Under the pieces are notes generated by a model. That model saw only the letters and a list, made by a program, of their open reading frames with translations. It ran no database searches and was not told where the DNA came from. The translations under genes and the position numbers were made by a program. 21,544 bases of DNA from a virus, in IMG/VR virus record IMGVR_UViG_3300020171_000141, positions 1-21,544 of that record. One strand, given 5' to 3'. Shown here one piece after another: positions 13,422-20,336 of this stretch. Numbering within the stretch: position 1 is the first letter of the stretch; the number at the start of each line of letters is the position of its first letter.

Positions 13422-15478
13422 TGGTAATCAGAACTTACATTGGTGGCGTTGATGTTGAAACCCAGAGGGGAAGTTTCAGCATTGAAGAACGCATTGAGGA
13501 ACGCAGCACAGCTTCATTTGTCATCGTGGATGAGGCGGGCATTTTGCCTAGTCTCATATTGGGCTGGCGCTGTGACGAAGGCGGGGGAACAATTCTATAT
13601 GATTGGGATGGTGGTAATGACCTAACGCTCTACAATGCTCCCACTTGGGAAGCAGGTATGCGTAACGATGCAATCCGACTGAATGGAACAACGCAATACG
13701 GGCGAAAAGTGTTGGCTAGCCGTCTGCCGACAACCACTATGACAATTTGTGGGTGGATAAACCCCGATGCGCTGACAGACTGGCCTGGGATATTAGCACA
13801 TAAGACATTTCAAGCTGGGGGTTGGATTTTATTCTTTGATTCGGCGGGCATACTTTATTTCCGAGTCTATACTGGTGGCGTGGGCTTTCAGCAAGCCGTT
13901 AAAACTGGCATAGTGGCAGGGGCCTGGAATTTTGTGGCAGCGACCTATGATGGTGCCGAAATCACAGCATGGGTGAATGCCGTACCGGGTGCTGCCGTTG
14001 CCTGCACACAGGCGCTTGATAGCATTGGAGACCTATATTTTGGTGTTGATGATGTGCTCACCCCAGCATTGTATTTTGACGGACTGCTGGACGAAATGCT
14101 TTTGGCTCATTCCGCTTTCACTCAGAGACAGCTGGAGTTAGTTCGTGACTTTCGTTTTTGCCAAACTACTCTCCCTAGAGGCAAGCCCCTTGATATTTTC
14201 GAGGGTATAGCAGTTCCACCATTTATCCATCCTCTTTTTGGTGGATTCATTGACACGCCTGGGACTAGCAGGATTGCACCAAAAGAACCGTTACTGCGGC
14301 ATGATATTACCTGTATGGACAATCACTATCTAGCCGATAAGCGCAGAGTGGTGAAAAGTTACGCTAACCAGACATTGGGTTTTATAGTAACCGATATTTT
14401 CAATGATTACCTAACCGCCGAAGGGATTACCATCGGGGCAATCCAAACAGGCCCAACGATTGAATCTGCAATCTTCAATTACGTTCGGGTGTCCGAAGCT
14501 TTCGACGCTCTGAAGGAACTATCAGGTTTTACCTGGTTCATTGACGAAGGTTTGAGGCTGTTTTTCATTGACCGAGCCACCTATGCAGCACCCTGGAATC
14601 TGGACATGCTGACACATCGGCCTATCAAGGGAAGTATGCACGTCAGCACGGGCAACTCGATGTATCGCAATCGCCAGTGGATTAAAGGCGGGCTGGGGGT
14701 GACATCTCTTCAGACACAACATTTCACCGGGGATGCTGTAGTCAAGAGCTTTGCTCTAGGCTATCCTGTGGCTTTAGTGCCAGTAATAACTCTAACTCCT
14801 GGCGGTGTGCAGACCATAGGAATTAAGGGAATAGATACAGGTATGGCTTACTACTGGAGTAAGGGGGATAATACTATTGTTGCAACGGCGGCCCCGGGTG
14901 CTGGTGTTGATGTCCAAGTGGACTACTATGGGCAATATCCCGTGATTGCGTTGGTTAGCGACTCCGCAGAAGTGATACTACGGCAAGATATTGAGGGGGG
15001 AACTGGTATTGTGGAGGATGTAGCAACGGAGGCGCAACTAGAATCGGGAGATGCCGCAGTTGAATCGGCAAAGGCAAAACTGGCTACCTATTGCCAGGAG
15101 GCTGAGAAACTTACCTATCAGACTCAGGATTGGGGGTTACATCCGGGCCAGTTGCAGCAAGTATCGTTCACTCCCTTTGGCCTTGCTGCCCATGAAATGC
15201 TGATAGAATCCGTTACCGTTACTGCCGATGGGGAAGATATTATCTATGATATATCGTGCATTACTGGGCCCGCGATGGGAAGTTGGGCAAAATTTTTCAG
15301 CAATATTCTTACACGGCAAGATAAGACTATCAAGATTGGAGATAGTCTTCTGCTGGTATTGCTCCAGCAAGCAGAAATTTTGGAGTTAGCAGAGGTAGCT
15401 GCTAGGTCAGAACACACTACAGAGGATTATCATTGGGACTTGGCAGAATCAAGATGGGATTTCGCAACTTATGCCTGA
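13421..15478 (+). CDS. Tail hub / tip protein with a nested LamG domain
   Basis: GTG 13421 overlaps the tape measure stop (TAGTG). The 685-residue product begins with IGGVDVETQ and EERSTASFVIVDEAG, the first half of a tail-hub N-terminal domain. At about residues 45-245 a complete LamG domain follows (CDEGGGTILYDWDGGNDLTL, AIRLNGTTQYG, MTICGWINPD, WNFVAATYDGAEITAWVN, FTQRQLELVRDF). The hub domain then resumes with GKPLDIFEG and PLFGGFIDTP, continuing through LSGFTWFIDEGLRLFFIDR to about residue 610. The hub would sit at the tail tip, and the LamG insert could bind host-surface sugars. The end is helical (LLLVLLQQAEILELAEVAA). The following ORF is in the same frame beyond a single TGA. Confidence 0.8.
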   Translation: MVIRTYIGGVDVETQRGSFSIEERIEERSTASFVIVDEAGILPSLILGWRCDEGGGTILYDWDGGNDLTLYNAPTWEAGMRNDAIRLNGTTQYGRKVLASRLPTTTMTICGWINPDALTDWPGILAHKTFQAGGWILFFDSAGILYFRVYTGGVGFQQAVKTGIVAGAWNFVAATYDGAEITAWVNAVPGAAVACTQALDSIGDLYFGVDDVLTPALYFDGLLDEMLLAHSAFTQRQLELVRDFRFCQTTLPRGKPLDIFEGIAVPPFIHPLFGGFIDTPGTSRIAPKEPLLRHDITCMDNHYLADKRRVVKSYANQTLGFIVTDIFNDYLTAEGITIGAIQTGPTIESAIFNYVRVSEAFDALKELSGFTWFIDEGLRLFFIDRATYAAPWNLDMLTHRPIKGSMHVSTGNSMYRNRQWIKGGLGVTSLQTQHFTGDAVVKSFALGYPVALVPVITLTPGGVQTIGIKGIDTGMAYYWSKGDNTIVATAAPGAGVDVQVDYYGQYPVIALVSDSAEVILRQDIEGGTGIVEDVATEAQLESGDAAVESAKAKLATYCQEAEKLTYQTQDWGLHPGQLQQVSFTPFGLAAHEMLIESVTVTADGEDIIYDISCITGPAMGSWAKFFSNILTRQDKTIKIGDSLLLVLLQQAEILELAEVAARSEHTTEDYHWDLAESRWDFATYA

Positions 15479-15493
15479 ACAAAGATATCGATT

Positions 15494-16027
15494 TTGGATA
15501 ATACGGTGGATAAATTGTTGATAGCATCGTCATTGCTGAATCGAATACCCTGCCAGACTGAATATCTCAAAGTCAAAGGGCATTGGCGCTTGACTGCTAG
15601 GCATATCGTGACCGATGAAACCATCATCCAAGAGGGTCATAATCTCATAGTCACAGTGGGCTTGACTTGGCTCTTGCATTACCTGATAAATGATGGTGGC
15701 TATACCAACGGCTTTACCTATTGCGCTTTGGGCAATGACAATACCGCTCCGGTAATCGGGGATACGGTCCTTGGCTCGGAGCAATCACGCAAGGCCATCA
15801 CACTCAAAGGGCCGGTCAATGTGGGCGATACTGATGTCATACTTTCTACCTTCTTCACGGCAGCGCAAAGCACTTTTTACCTCAAAGAGGCTGGCATATT
15901 TGGCCATGATGCTGGCGCCGGTGCTGATAGCGGTACTCTTTGGTCAAGATGGATTACTGATTTTGATAATAGTCTGGGGGCATACGATATCACGATTGAT
16001 TATACCCTCAGCCTGTCAACCCCATAG
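15494..16027 (+). CDS. Tail fibre or baseplate-like protein
   Basis: The listed start is TTG 15494; GTG 15506 is an alternative. Neither has a visible ribosome site, unlike nearly all other genes here. The 177-residue product contains GHWRLTARHIVTDETIIQEG, then HNLIVTVGLTWLLHYLIN, a pattern seen in phage tail proteins that begin with a strand-rich domain followed by a short helix. The rest is rich in beta strands (STFYLKEAGIFGHDAGA, WITDFDNSLGAYDITIDYTL). It is in the same frame as the hub gene and separated from it by TGA plus five codons, so readthrough or re-initiation is possible. A role at the tail tip is likely from position. Confidence 0.68.
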   Translation: MDNTVDKLLIASSLLNRIPCQTEYLKVKGHWRLTARHIVTDETIIQEGHNLIVTVGLTWLLHYLINDGGYTNGFTYCALGNDNTAPVIGDTVLGSEQSRKAITLKGPVNVGDTDVILSTFFTAAQSTFYLKEAGIFGHDAGAGADSGTLWSRWITDFDNSLGAYDITIDYTLSLSTP

Positions 16028-16036
16028 GAGGGATGC

Positions 16037-16726
16037 ATGGCTATTGCAACAGGTGACCAGATACTGGCGGCAGATGTAAATGCCGTTGCTATGTTGCCGG
16101 AAAGCCGACTGGATATCTCTGATGATTTTATCACCGGCTCTCTGACAACCGGAACGGTGGGTGCACTTTCCTGGCAATTTGTGGGGATAAGCGCAACACA
16201 ATACCCCAGTTTTGCCAACCACCCAGGAATATTTGGCATATCAACGACAGCTGTTCCAAATAATAGGGCATATCTTTTCCATGGGGCTACCAATAAAGAC
16301 TTGCTTCGCGCTGCTGATTTGTGGGAGAAGACGTTCATTATCTATGCCCCCCTTGTAACAGCTGTCAAGTTTTTCTTCGGTGCCATAGATGACATTTCTG
16401 CCGCAACAACTAACCAACATAAAGCTGGTTTCGAGTTTAACTCTGCAACAGATGCTTTCTGGATGATGTGCACTGGTTCTGGGGCTGCTGAGACACGGAC
16501 GGCAACGAATATAGCACCAGTTCTTATGACTTTCTACAAACTCAAAATCAAACGAATAGCAGGTGGTTTCGAGTTCTACATAGATGATGTGCTCAAAGGA
16601 ACCGTCACGCTTACCCTCCCCGCTAATGCTTTGACGTTCGGCATTCAGACAGAAACCCTTGATGCAGCTTCAAAAGAGATACGAGTGGATTTCTTTCACC
16701 TGAAACTCCCTGGGATAACGAGGTAA
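16037..16726 (+). CDS. Putative tail fibre / receptor-binding protein (concanavalin-like)
   Basis: ATG 16037 follows AGGAGGGATGC. The 229-residue product starts with ATGDQILAADVNAV, a short motif at the N-terminus of many phage tail fibre proteins (the 'G..i.a.d.N' anchor). The remainder looks like a beta sandwich: KTFIIYAPLV, FFFGAIDDISAATTNQHKAG, TFYKLKIKRIAGGFEFYIDD and a final strand set. The 'k..G...fYiDg' step is typical of lectin-like folds. It probably binds the host surface. The stop overlaps the next ATG (TAATG). Confidence 0.72.
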   Translation: MAIATGDQILAADVNAVAMLPESRLDISDDFITGSLTTGTVGALSWQFVGISATQYPSFANHPGIFGISTTAVPNNRAYLFHGATNKDLLRAADLWEKTFIIYAPLVTAVKFFFGAIDDISAATTNQHKAGFEFNSATDAFWMMCTGSGAAETRTATNIAPVLMTFYKLKIKRIAGGFEFYIDDVLKGTVTLTLPANALTFGIQTETLDAASKEIRVDFFHLKLPGITR

Positions 16727-16839
16727 TGACCGTGAAGTGCTGCCAGCGATGTGATCGGCTTGTGGCTCTGGGCACTAAACGATGCCCAGCCTGTTTTTGT
16801 GCTGCCTTTGACCTGGTAGAATTGAGAGGTGAAACATGA
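16726..16839 (+). CDS. Tiny zinc-ribbon protein
   Basis: The ATG overlaps the previous stop (TAATG at 16724-16728) and the stop overlaps the next ATG (ATGA). The 37-residue product has CCQRC and, 13 residues later, CPACFC, the two knuckles of a small zinc ribbon. It may be structural or bind nucleic acid. There is no other information. The AGAGGTGA for the next gene lies within it. Confidence 0.6.
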   Translation: MTVKCCQRCDRLVALGTKRCPACFCAAFDLVELRGET

Positions 16840-16946
16840 CAGAAGACAAAATCTACGAAGCCCTTCTCGAAAAAGCACTTTTGGCTGCGGCGGATACACT
16901 CCCAAAACTCAAAGCCTTTTTAGCCAAACGGCTAGGATTGGAGTAG
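16836..16946 (+). CDS. Tiny helical protein
   Basis: ATG 16836 is preceded by GAGAGGTGAAAC and overlaps the previous stop. The 36-residue product is a single amphipathic helix pair (IYEALLEKALLAAADTLPKL, then KAFLAKRLGLE). No family is recognised. It is the link between the zinc-ribbon ORF and the holin-like gene. Confidence 0.5.
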   Translation: MTEDKIYEALLEKALLAAADTLPKLKAFLAKRLGLE

Positions 16947-16950
16947 AGAA

Positions 16951-17133
16951 ATGTTAAAAAGTATACTAAACGGTGAAACAAGGCTCCTGTTGATAGAATT
17001 TGTGCTGCCAGCTATCTTACTGCTAGGCTGTCTAGGGCTATTATTCAGCGGCATAGACGGCGAAGTCAAAGCCATTTTAGCTGTAGCTGCTGGTTGGCTC
17101 TTTCATTCGGCAGCAACCACAAAGGGGAAATAA
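16951..17133 (+). CDS. Small two-helix membrane protein, holin-like
   Basis: ATG 16951 follows GGAGTAGAGAA. The 60-residue product has two hydrophobic segments, at about 12-33 (LLLIEFVLPAILLLGCLGLL) and about 38-55 (VKAILAVAAGWLFHSAA), joined by a charged turn (GIDGEV), and it ends in a short basic tail (TTKGK). Small size, two membrane helices and position after the tail fibre genes fit a class II holin, which makes holes in the host membrane at lysis. Other small phage membrane proteins look similar. The stop overlaps the next ATG (TAATG). Confidence 0.55.
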   Translation: MLKSILNGETRLLLIEFVLPAILLLGCLGLLFSGIDGEVKAILAVAAGWLFHSAATTKGK

Positions 17134-17789
17134 TGAACTGGCTACAGAATGTCTTTGCAGAACTAGCAGGGTATCGGCGTCAAATCCAGCTTCGGGACAC
17201 AATGATTACTGGGTTACAAGGCACCATTGATAGCTTAAAAGAAGCCCTCAAAGTGGCTAATACCACCATCTCAGAGCTTCAAGAGCCAGATACTTTTACC
17301 CCTCCTGAAAAGCTGGTGCAAATCCTAGCGGGTATAGAACCATCGGCTGAGGCCTGGTATGAGCTTGCCTCTATTATCAGCGATTATATGAAAGTGAGGG
17401 CAGTCCAGACTATTACCGTCTCTGCGGTTGAAATAAATGCCAGGCTGCGTATCTTATTCCCTGTGGCTACAATGCATCGCATGCGGGATGATACCTATTT
17501 CCTGCCAACAAAGGCTAAAGCATTTGAGATAGTTCAACGGGATTGGAGTAACCTATTATCCTATATCGCCCAACAGCGGGACTGTGACAAGTTCTCGACA
17601 ATCTTCAAGGCTCACCTTTCACTTCACTATGGCTTGAATTGCGCAGTCGAAGCCTGGTCACAGACTCATAGTTTTATCCTGTTGCTCTGTTCCGATGGGG
17701 AAGTGTTATTGGAGCCTCAGACGGACTTGACTTTCAAGGTCGCCGATATTCCCAGTCAGACCTATTTTGTTAACGAGGTCTTCGCCTGA
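17133..17789 (+). CDS. Coiled-coil protein with a cysteine-peptidase/transglutaminase-like C-terminal domain
   Basis: ATG 17133 is chosen because AAAGGGGAAATA precedes it and it overlaps the holin-like stop; the upstream part of the frame lies inside that gene. The 218-residue product has an N-terminal coiled coil (about 10-52) and a C-terminal domain from about residue 100. There, DCDKF (Cys151), SQTHSF (His179) and LEPQTD (Glu194/Asp198) follow the order Cys, His, acid of transglutaminase-like and papain-like folds. The 'EPQTD' ending recurs in a phage family annotated as lectin-like or agglutinin-like. It could act in lysis or on the cell wall because it follows the holin-like gene. The catalytic role is inferred; no signal peptide is present. 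Confidence 0.6.
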   Translation: MNWLQNVFAELAGYRRQIQLRDTMITGLQGTIDSLKEALKVANTTISELQEPDTFTPPEKLVQILAGIEPSAEAWYELASIISDYMKVRAVQTITVSAVEINARLRILFPVATMHRMRDDTYFLPTKAKAFEIVQRDWSNLLSYIAQQRDCDKFSTIFKAHLSLHYGLNCAVEAWSQTHSFILLLCSDGEVLLEPQTDLTFKVADIPSQTYFVNEVFA

Positions 17790-18241
17790 ACAGATGGTTT
17801 GACTCTCCCAAGCGCCCCCTCTGGCTCTTGATAGCCCTGCTACTAGCGGCTGCTGTAGCCGGAGCAGTCATAGGCTTTAATTTTGGCAGAGTAGCCCATG
17901 CCGAGGACATGGCACCCGCTACAGTTCAAGAGGCTAGTGACTGGTTAGCGATTGATATGTGCTTGCACCTGTTTGCAGCACAATATCCTGATAAATTCCC
18001 TGGGATAGCGGTGGGGAGTAAAGAGTGGAACCTGATGTGGTTCCAGAGATTCGCAGACATTCGCAATCTTTTCACCCCCACAGAAGGGGCACGTCCTGTA
18101 ACCGTAGCGACTGCTAAACTCTGGATTTCCGAGGCCAGGTCTAGTCACTATCCGGGCAATAAAACCCCCGATAGCCCACTCTGGATTTATCGTTATTCCC
18201 GTATCCTCTTACTCCTGGACTTTATGCAGGAGAAGGATTGA
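17786..18241 (+). CDS. Membrane-anchored or secreted small protein
   Basis: The first conventional start in the frame is TTG 17828, but it has no ribosome site and would cut off the basic N-terminus. CTG 17786 has GAGG at 17775-17778, 7 bases upstream, and overlaps the previous stop (CTGA), so I prefer it; it gives 151 residues. The N-terminus (NRWFDSPKRPLWLL, then ALLLAAAVAGAVIG) is a strong signal peptide or anchor, with a possible cleavage site at AHA-ED around residue 40. The mature part is globular, with helices such as SKEWNLMWFQRFADIRNLF. No family is recognised. A role in lysis or superinfection control is possible from position. It is the last gene of the plus-strand run. Confidence 0.62.
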   Translation: MNRWFDSPKRPLWLLIALLLAAAVAGAVIGFNFGRVAHAEDMAPATVQEASDWLAIDMCLHLFAAQYPDKFPGIAVGSKEWNLMWFQRFADIRNLFTPTEGARPVTVATAKLWISEARSSHYPGNKTPDSPLWIYRYSRILLLLDFMQEKD

Positions 18242-18253
18242 CAATTCCTGCAT
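18224..18253 (+). other. Inverted repeat at the end of the plus-strand operon
   Basis: ATGCAGGA (18224-18231) and TCCTGCAT (18246-18253) form a perfect 8-bp stem with a 14-base loop spanning the stop codon of the last plus-strand gene. No T tract follows on either strand, so termination would be weak or Rho-dependent. The two converging operons meet just after it. Confidence 0.4.
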
Positions 18254-18286
18254 GGAGTGATAGAATACCTTTATCATCCTAAGACC

Positions 18287-18394
18287 TTAAATAGATAACC
18301 TTTTTGCTGACTCCTCGCCCCCAGGGGATTGCGAACAGATAGAGGAAAATATAGCCTCCTGACTGCGCAACGAACTGGGGGCAACTTCTTTCAT
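18287..18394 (-). CDS. Tiny ORF at the end of the minus-strand operon, doubtful
   Basis: ATG at 18394 (minus strand) follows GGGGGA and opens a 35-residue frame, rich in Ser, ending at TAA 18287-18289. Between it and the zinc-ribbon gene is a 10-codon frame (18391-18423) linked on both sides by ATGA overlaps, which gives a chain of coupled starts. The sequence resembles no family and may be chance. The remaining gap 18242-18286 holds only the inverted repeat. Confidence 0.25.
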   Translation of the reverse strand: MKEVAPSSLRSQEAIFSSICSQSPGGEESAKRLSI

Positions 18395-18419
18395 TCCCCC
18401 TCACTTTCGCTTTGCTCTA

Positions 18420-18623
18420 TCATTTGCATTCCTCCTGTTTATGGTTCTTTTCAACCCTGTGCCCCCAGAGGTAGCCATGCTGCTGCTCCCTATCTATTCT
18501 CTTGTCAAAGCAAACTGAGCACAGCCCGTTGCCCAGGAGAGCCTGTTCATGGCACCCTAGGCACTCCCCCTCTGTCTCGGCCACTTCTTCTATCTTGATG
18601 GTATGGGAATATGCGTTAGGCAT
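18420..18623 (-). CDS. Small zinc-ribbon protein
   Basis: The 67-residue product has CLGC (21-24) and CSVC (35-38), the two knuckles of a zinc ribbon, after a short N-terminal strand region. Its start at 18623 overlaps the end of the membrane protein gene, so the two are coupled. An AGGAGG lies near its 3' end and could serve a tiny ORF beyond. Such proteins in phages can bind DNA or RNA or act as adaptors; no specific role is evident. Confidence 0.68.
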   Translation of the reverse strand: MPNAYSHTIKIEEVAETEGECLGCHEQALLGNGLCSVCFDKRIDREQQHGYLWGHRVEKNHKQEECK

Positions 18624-18810
18624 TATTAAACCATCCTATCCCTATTAAGGCAATGCCACAGGCGATTCGAATCAATCTAATCGCATGGTCTTTTCGCCAA
18701 CTTTGTTTTTCGCCAGGACGGAAACTAGGACTGTTTAGGTAAAGTGCTATGGAATAAAGTCCGTCACTCAGAATCCACACTCCAATAAGCCCTGTTATGT
18801 AAATTAGCAT
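18616..18810 (-). CDS. Small two-helix membrane protein
   Basis: I choose ATG 18810, one base after the methyltransferase stop and preceded by GGGGGT, rather than the in-frame ATG at 18840 inside the methyltransferase gene. The 64-residue product has hydrophobic segments at about 2-22 (YITGLIGVWILSDGLYSIAL) and 46-60 (RIACGIALIGIGWF), joined by a basic loop (FRPGEKQSWRKDHAIRLI). This layout recurs in small phage or prophage membrane proteins of unknown function. It could be a holin-like or superinfection protein, but nothing specific shows this. Confidence 0.68.
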   Translation of the reverse strand: MLIYITGLIGVWILSDGLYSIALYLNSPSFRPGEKQSWRKDHAIRLIRIACGIALIGIGWFNNA

Positions 18811-18811
18811 C

Positions 18812-20335
18812 CTATACCCCCATCGGCAAGCTGACTTCACTCACCCGCTTCACGCCGATAGCACAATAATCCTCTGATAATTCTATCCCAATTGACCGCC
18901 TGCCTAGCGACTTGGCTACAACGCAGGTTGTAAAGCTGCCGGCGAAGGGGTCAAGGACAACGGCGGGCACGGGCTTCTCCCCACATTGACACGTAGGACG
19001 CCAAGAGAGGGTTTTAGTCTCCGCAGGTTCAACCATAGTTCCCGAGCTCATTATCCTGATACCTGATTCAGCAGCGTGGTTGCTACGGTCTATGACCATG
19101 TTCTTGTGCTCAATCACCCTTGCCCACGGTGCGCCGCACTTTGGGCAGCAGCCCTTCTCGGAAGTGCTGGCCAGGATGCACTTGGTTGGCAGCTCCTTTG
19201 GAAATGTGGCGAAGTGGCTCACCCACACAGACTCCCCACAGAGGCAAATCTTCACTTTCGCCTGGGGCAATGTCTCAAACTCAACCGCCGTGTATATCGC
19301 TCCGCATAGTTGGCATTGCTGCCCTTCCTCAGAGATATCCATGTCGCTACCGCATACCTCAGCCTCGCCTTCAATCTGGATAGGCTGCCAATCGGGGGTG
19401 TAGTCCTTATTGCCCTCAGCGCAACGGCACTTGCGGCTATCAGCGCGGGAACCGAGGCGGGCGAACTGACGGCGGTTGTAGATGTGCTTGCAGGACTGGC
19501 ACATCTCCAGGTCAAAACCTTGCGTGGGGAACGTCCACACAGAGCGAAGATTGCGACCAGCAGGATTAAGTTTAACGATATTAGCAGGCATCCCATATTC
19601 CATAGATTTAACACCAGTGTTACTTTGACGGCGGTTCTCATACTCAGCACGTGCAAGAGAAATATCCGTATGTGCCACTCTCACGTCCTCCCCGTCCCCG
19701 TAGTAGCTGGCGCTCTTGGTGAGCATGATGATGTATTCGTGGCTCTCGGTCGGTCTCCAGCTTCCCTTGCGCAGCACCAGGCCGTCATGGGGGGCACAGC
19801 GCAGGCAGCCAGGGCAATCCTGCCAAATTGCAGGGTCAACCGATTGTCCCCCATTTCTATCTTGCACTCCTAACTCTATCTCTCTGAGACTCTTACCTTT
19901 ACCCCTAGCTTTCACCTTCACCCTATGCTTCTCCCACCGCCAGCCGCTTACCGACTCAGGCATGGGATTGGGCTTATTCCACACGACAATAGACCTCACC
20001 CACCAGCCGTCCACCTGCGCCGCCATCGCCACTCGCTGCGGTATGAGGCAGAGGTCGAGGGGCTTGAGACCATCTTGAGGAAAAGATGTCGGCGGCCTCT
20101 GATTAGTGCCTGCTCTTTTAGCCTTACCTTCCAAATCGTGAGACATAGTGCCCCAACTACCTGCATAGGAGTCTGAAATGTTCCACCACACGACCCCTGT
20201 GGGCTTCAGCACCCGCCTGATAGCCCGCAGAAAACTTACCGAATGACATACATAACACTGTCCGCAAGCCTTTGGACGGAAATACCTTCTCAAGTGCTCT
20301 GGAATTTTATCCGTAGATATGCTATAATGAGTCAT
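18812..20335 (-). CDS. DNA methyltransferase, C-terminal fragment (motif I half)
   Basis: The 507-residue frame is the larger part of a phage N4-cytosine or N6-adenine DNA methyltransferase. CYVCHSVSFLRAIRRVLKPT and WWNISDSYAG match the region that follows the SPPY motif in these enzymes. DCPGCLRC, LRKGSWRPTESHEYI and HFATFPKELPTKCILASTSE are family landmarks, and VVLDPFAGSFTT (about 460-470) plus IGIELSEDY form the S-adenosylmethionine site (motif I). The SPPY motif is missing here and lies in the fragment at 20950-21387, so the gene is split. A Cys-rich insert of about 100 residues (274-373) separates VWTFPTQGF from the HFATFP motif. The ATG at 20335 is two bases from the start of the opposing HNH gene; its ribosome site is weak (AGGTT). 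Confidence 0.85.
   Translation of the reverse strand: MTHYSISTDKIPEHLRRYFRPKACGQCYVCHSVSFLRAIRRVLKPTGVVWWNISDSYAGSWGTMSHDLEGKAKRAGTNQRPPTSFPQDGLKPLDLCLIPQRVAMAAQVDGWWVRSIVVWNKPNPMPESVSGWRWEKHRVKVKARGKGKSLREIELGVQDRNGGQSVDPAIWQDCPGCLRCAPHDGLVLRKGSWRPTESHEYIIMLTKSASYYGDGEDVRVAHTDISLARAEYENRRQSNTGVKSMEYGMPANIVKLNPAGRNLRSVWTFPTQGFDLEMCQSCKHIYNRRQFARLGSRADSRKCRCAEGNKDYTPDWQPIQIEGEAEVCGSDMDISEEGQQCQLCGAIYTAVEFETLPQAKVKICLCGESVWVSHFATFPKELPTKCILASTSEKGCCPKCGAPWARVIEHKNMVIDRSNHAAESGIRIMSSGTMVEPAETKTLSWRPTCQCGEKPVPAVVLDPFAGSFTTCVVAKSLGRRSIGIELSEDYCAIGVKRVSEVSLPMGV
20319..20328 (+). promoter_or_regulatory. Extended -10 promoter for the HNH gene
   Basis: TGCTATAAT (20320-20328) is a perfect extended -10 element, only 8 bases before the ATG at 20337. 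No good -35 hexamer is seen, but extended -10 promoters need none. Transcription would begin at about 20335-20337, giving a leaderless mRNA; no ribosome site lies before the ATG. Confidence 0.5.
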
Positions 20336-20336
20336 A

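Noticed and set aside
18320-18400. CCCCCAGGGG and nearby CTGGGGG runs as a terminator or operator
   Set aside because: The pairs are short and badly spaced, with no T tract and no repeated operator pattern.
19310-19873. Plus-strand ORFs antisense to the methyltransferase
   Set aside because: The minus strand carries all methyltransferase landmarks; the plus-strand frames are shadows without ribosome sites or domains.
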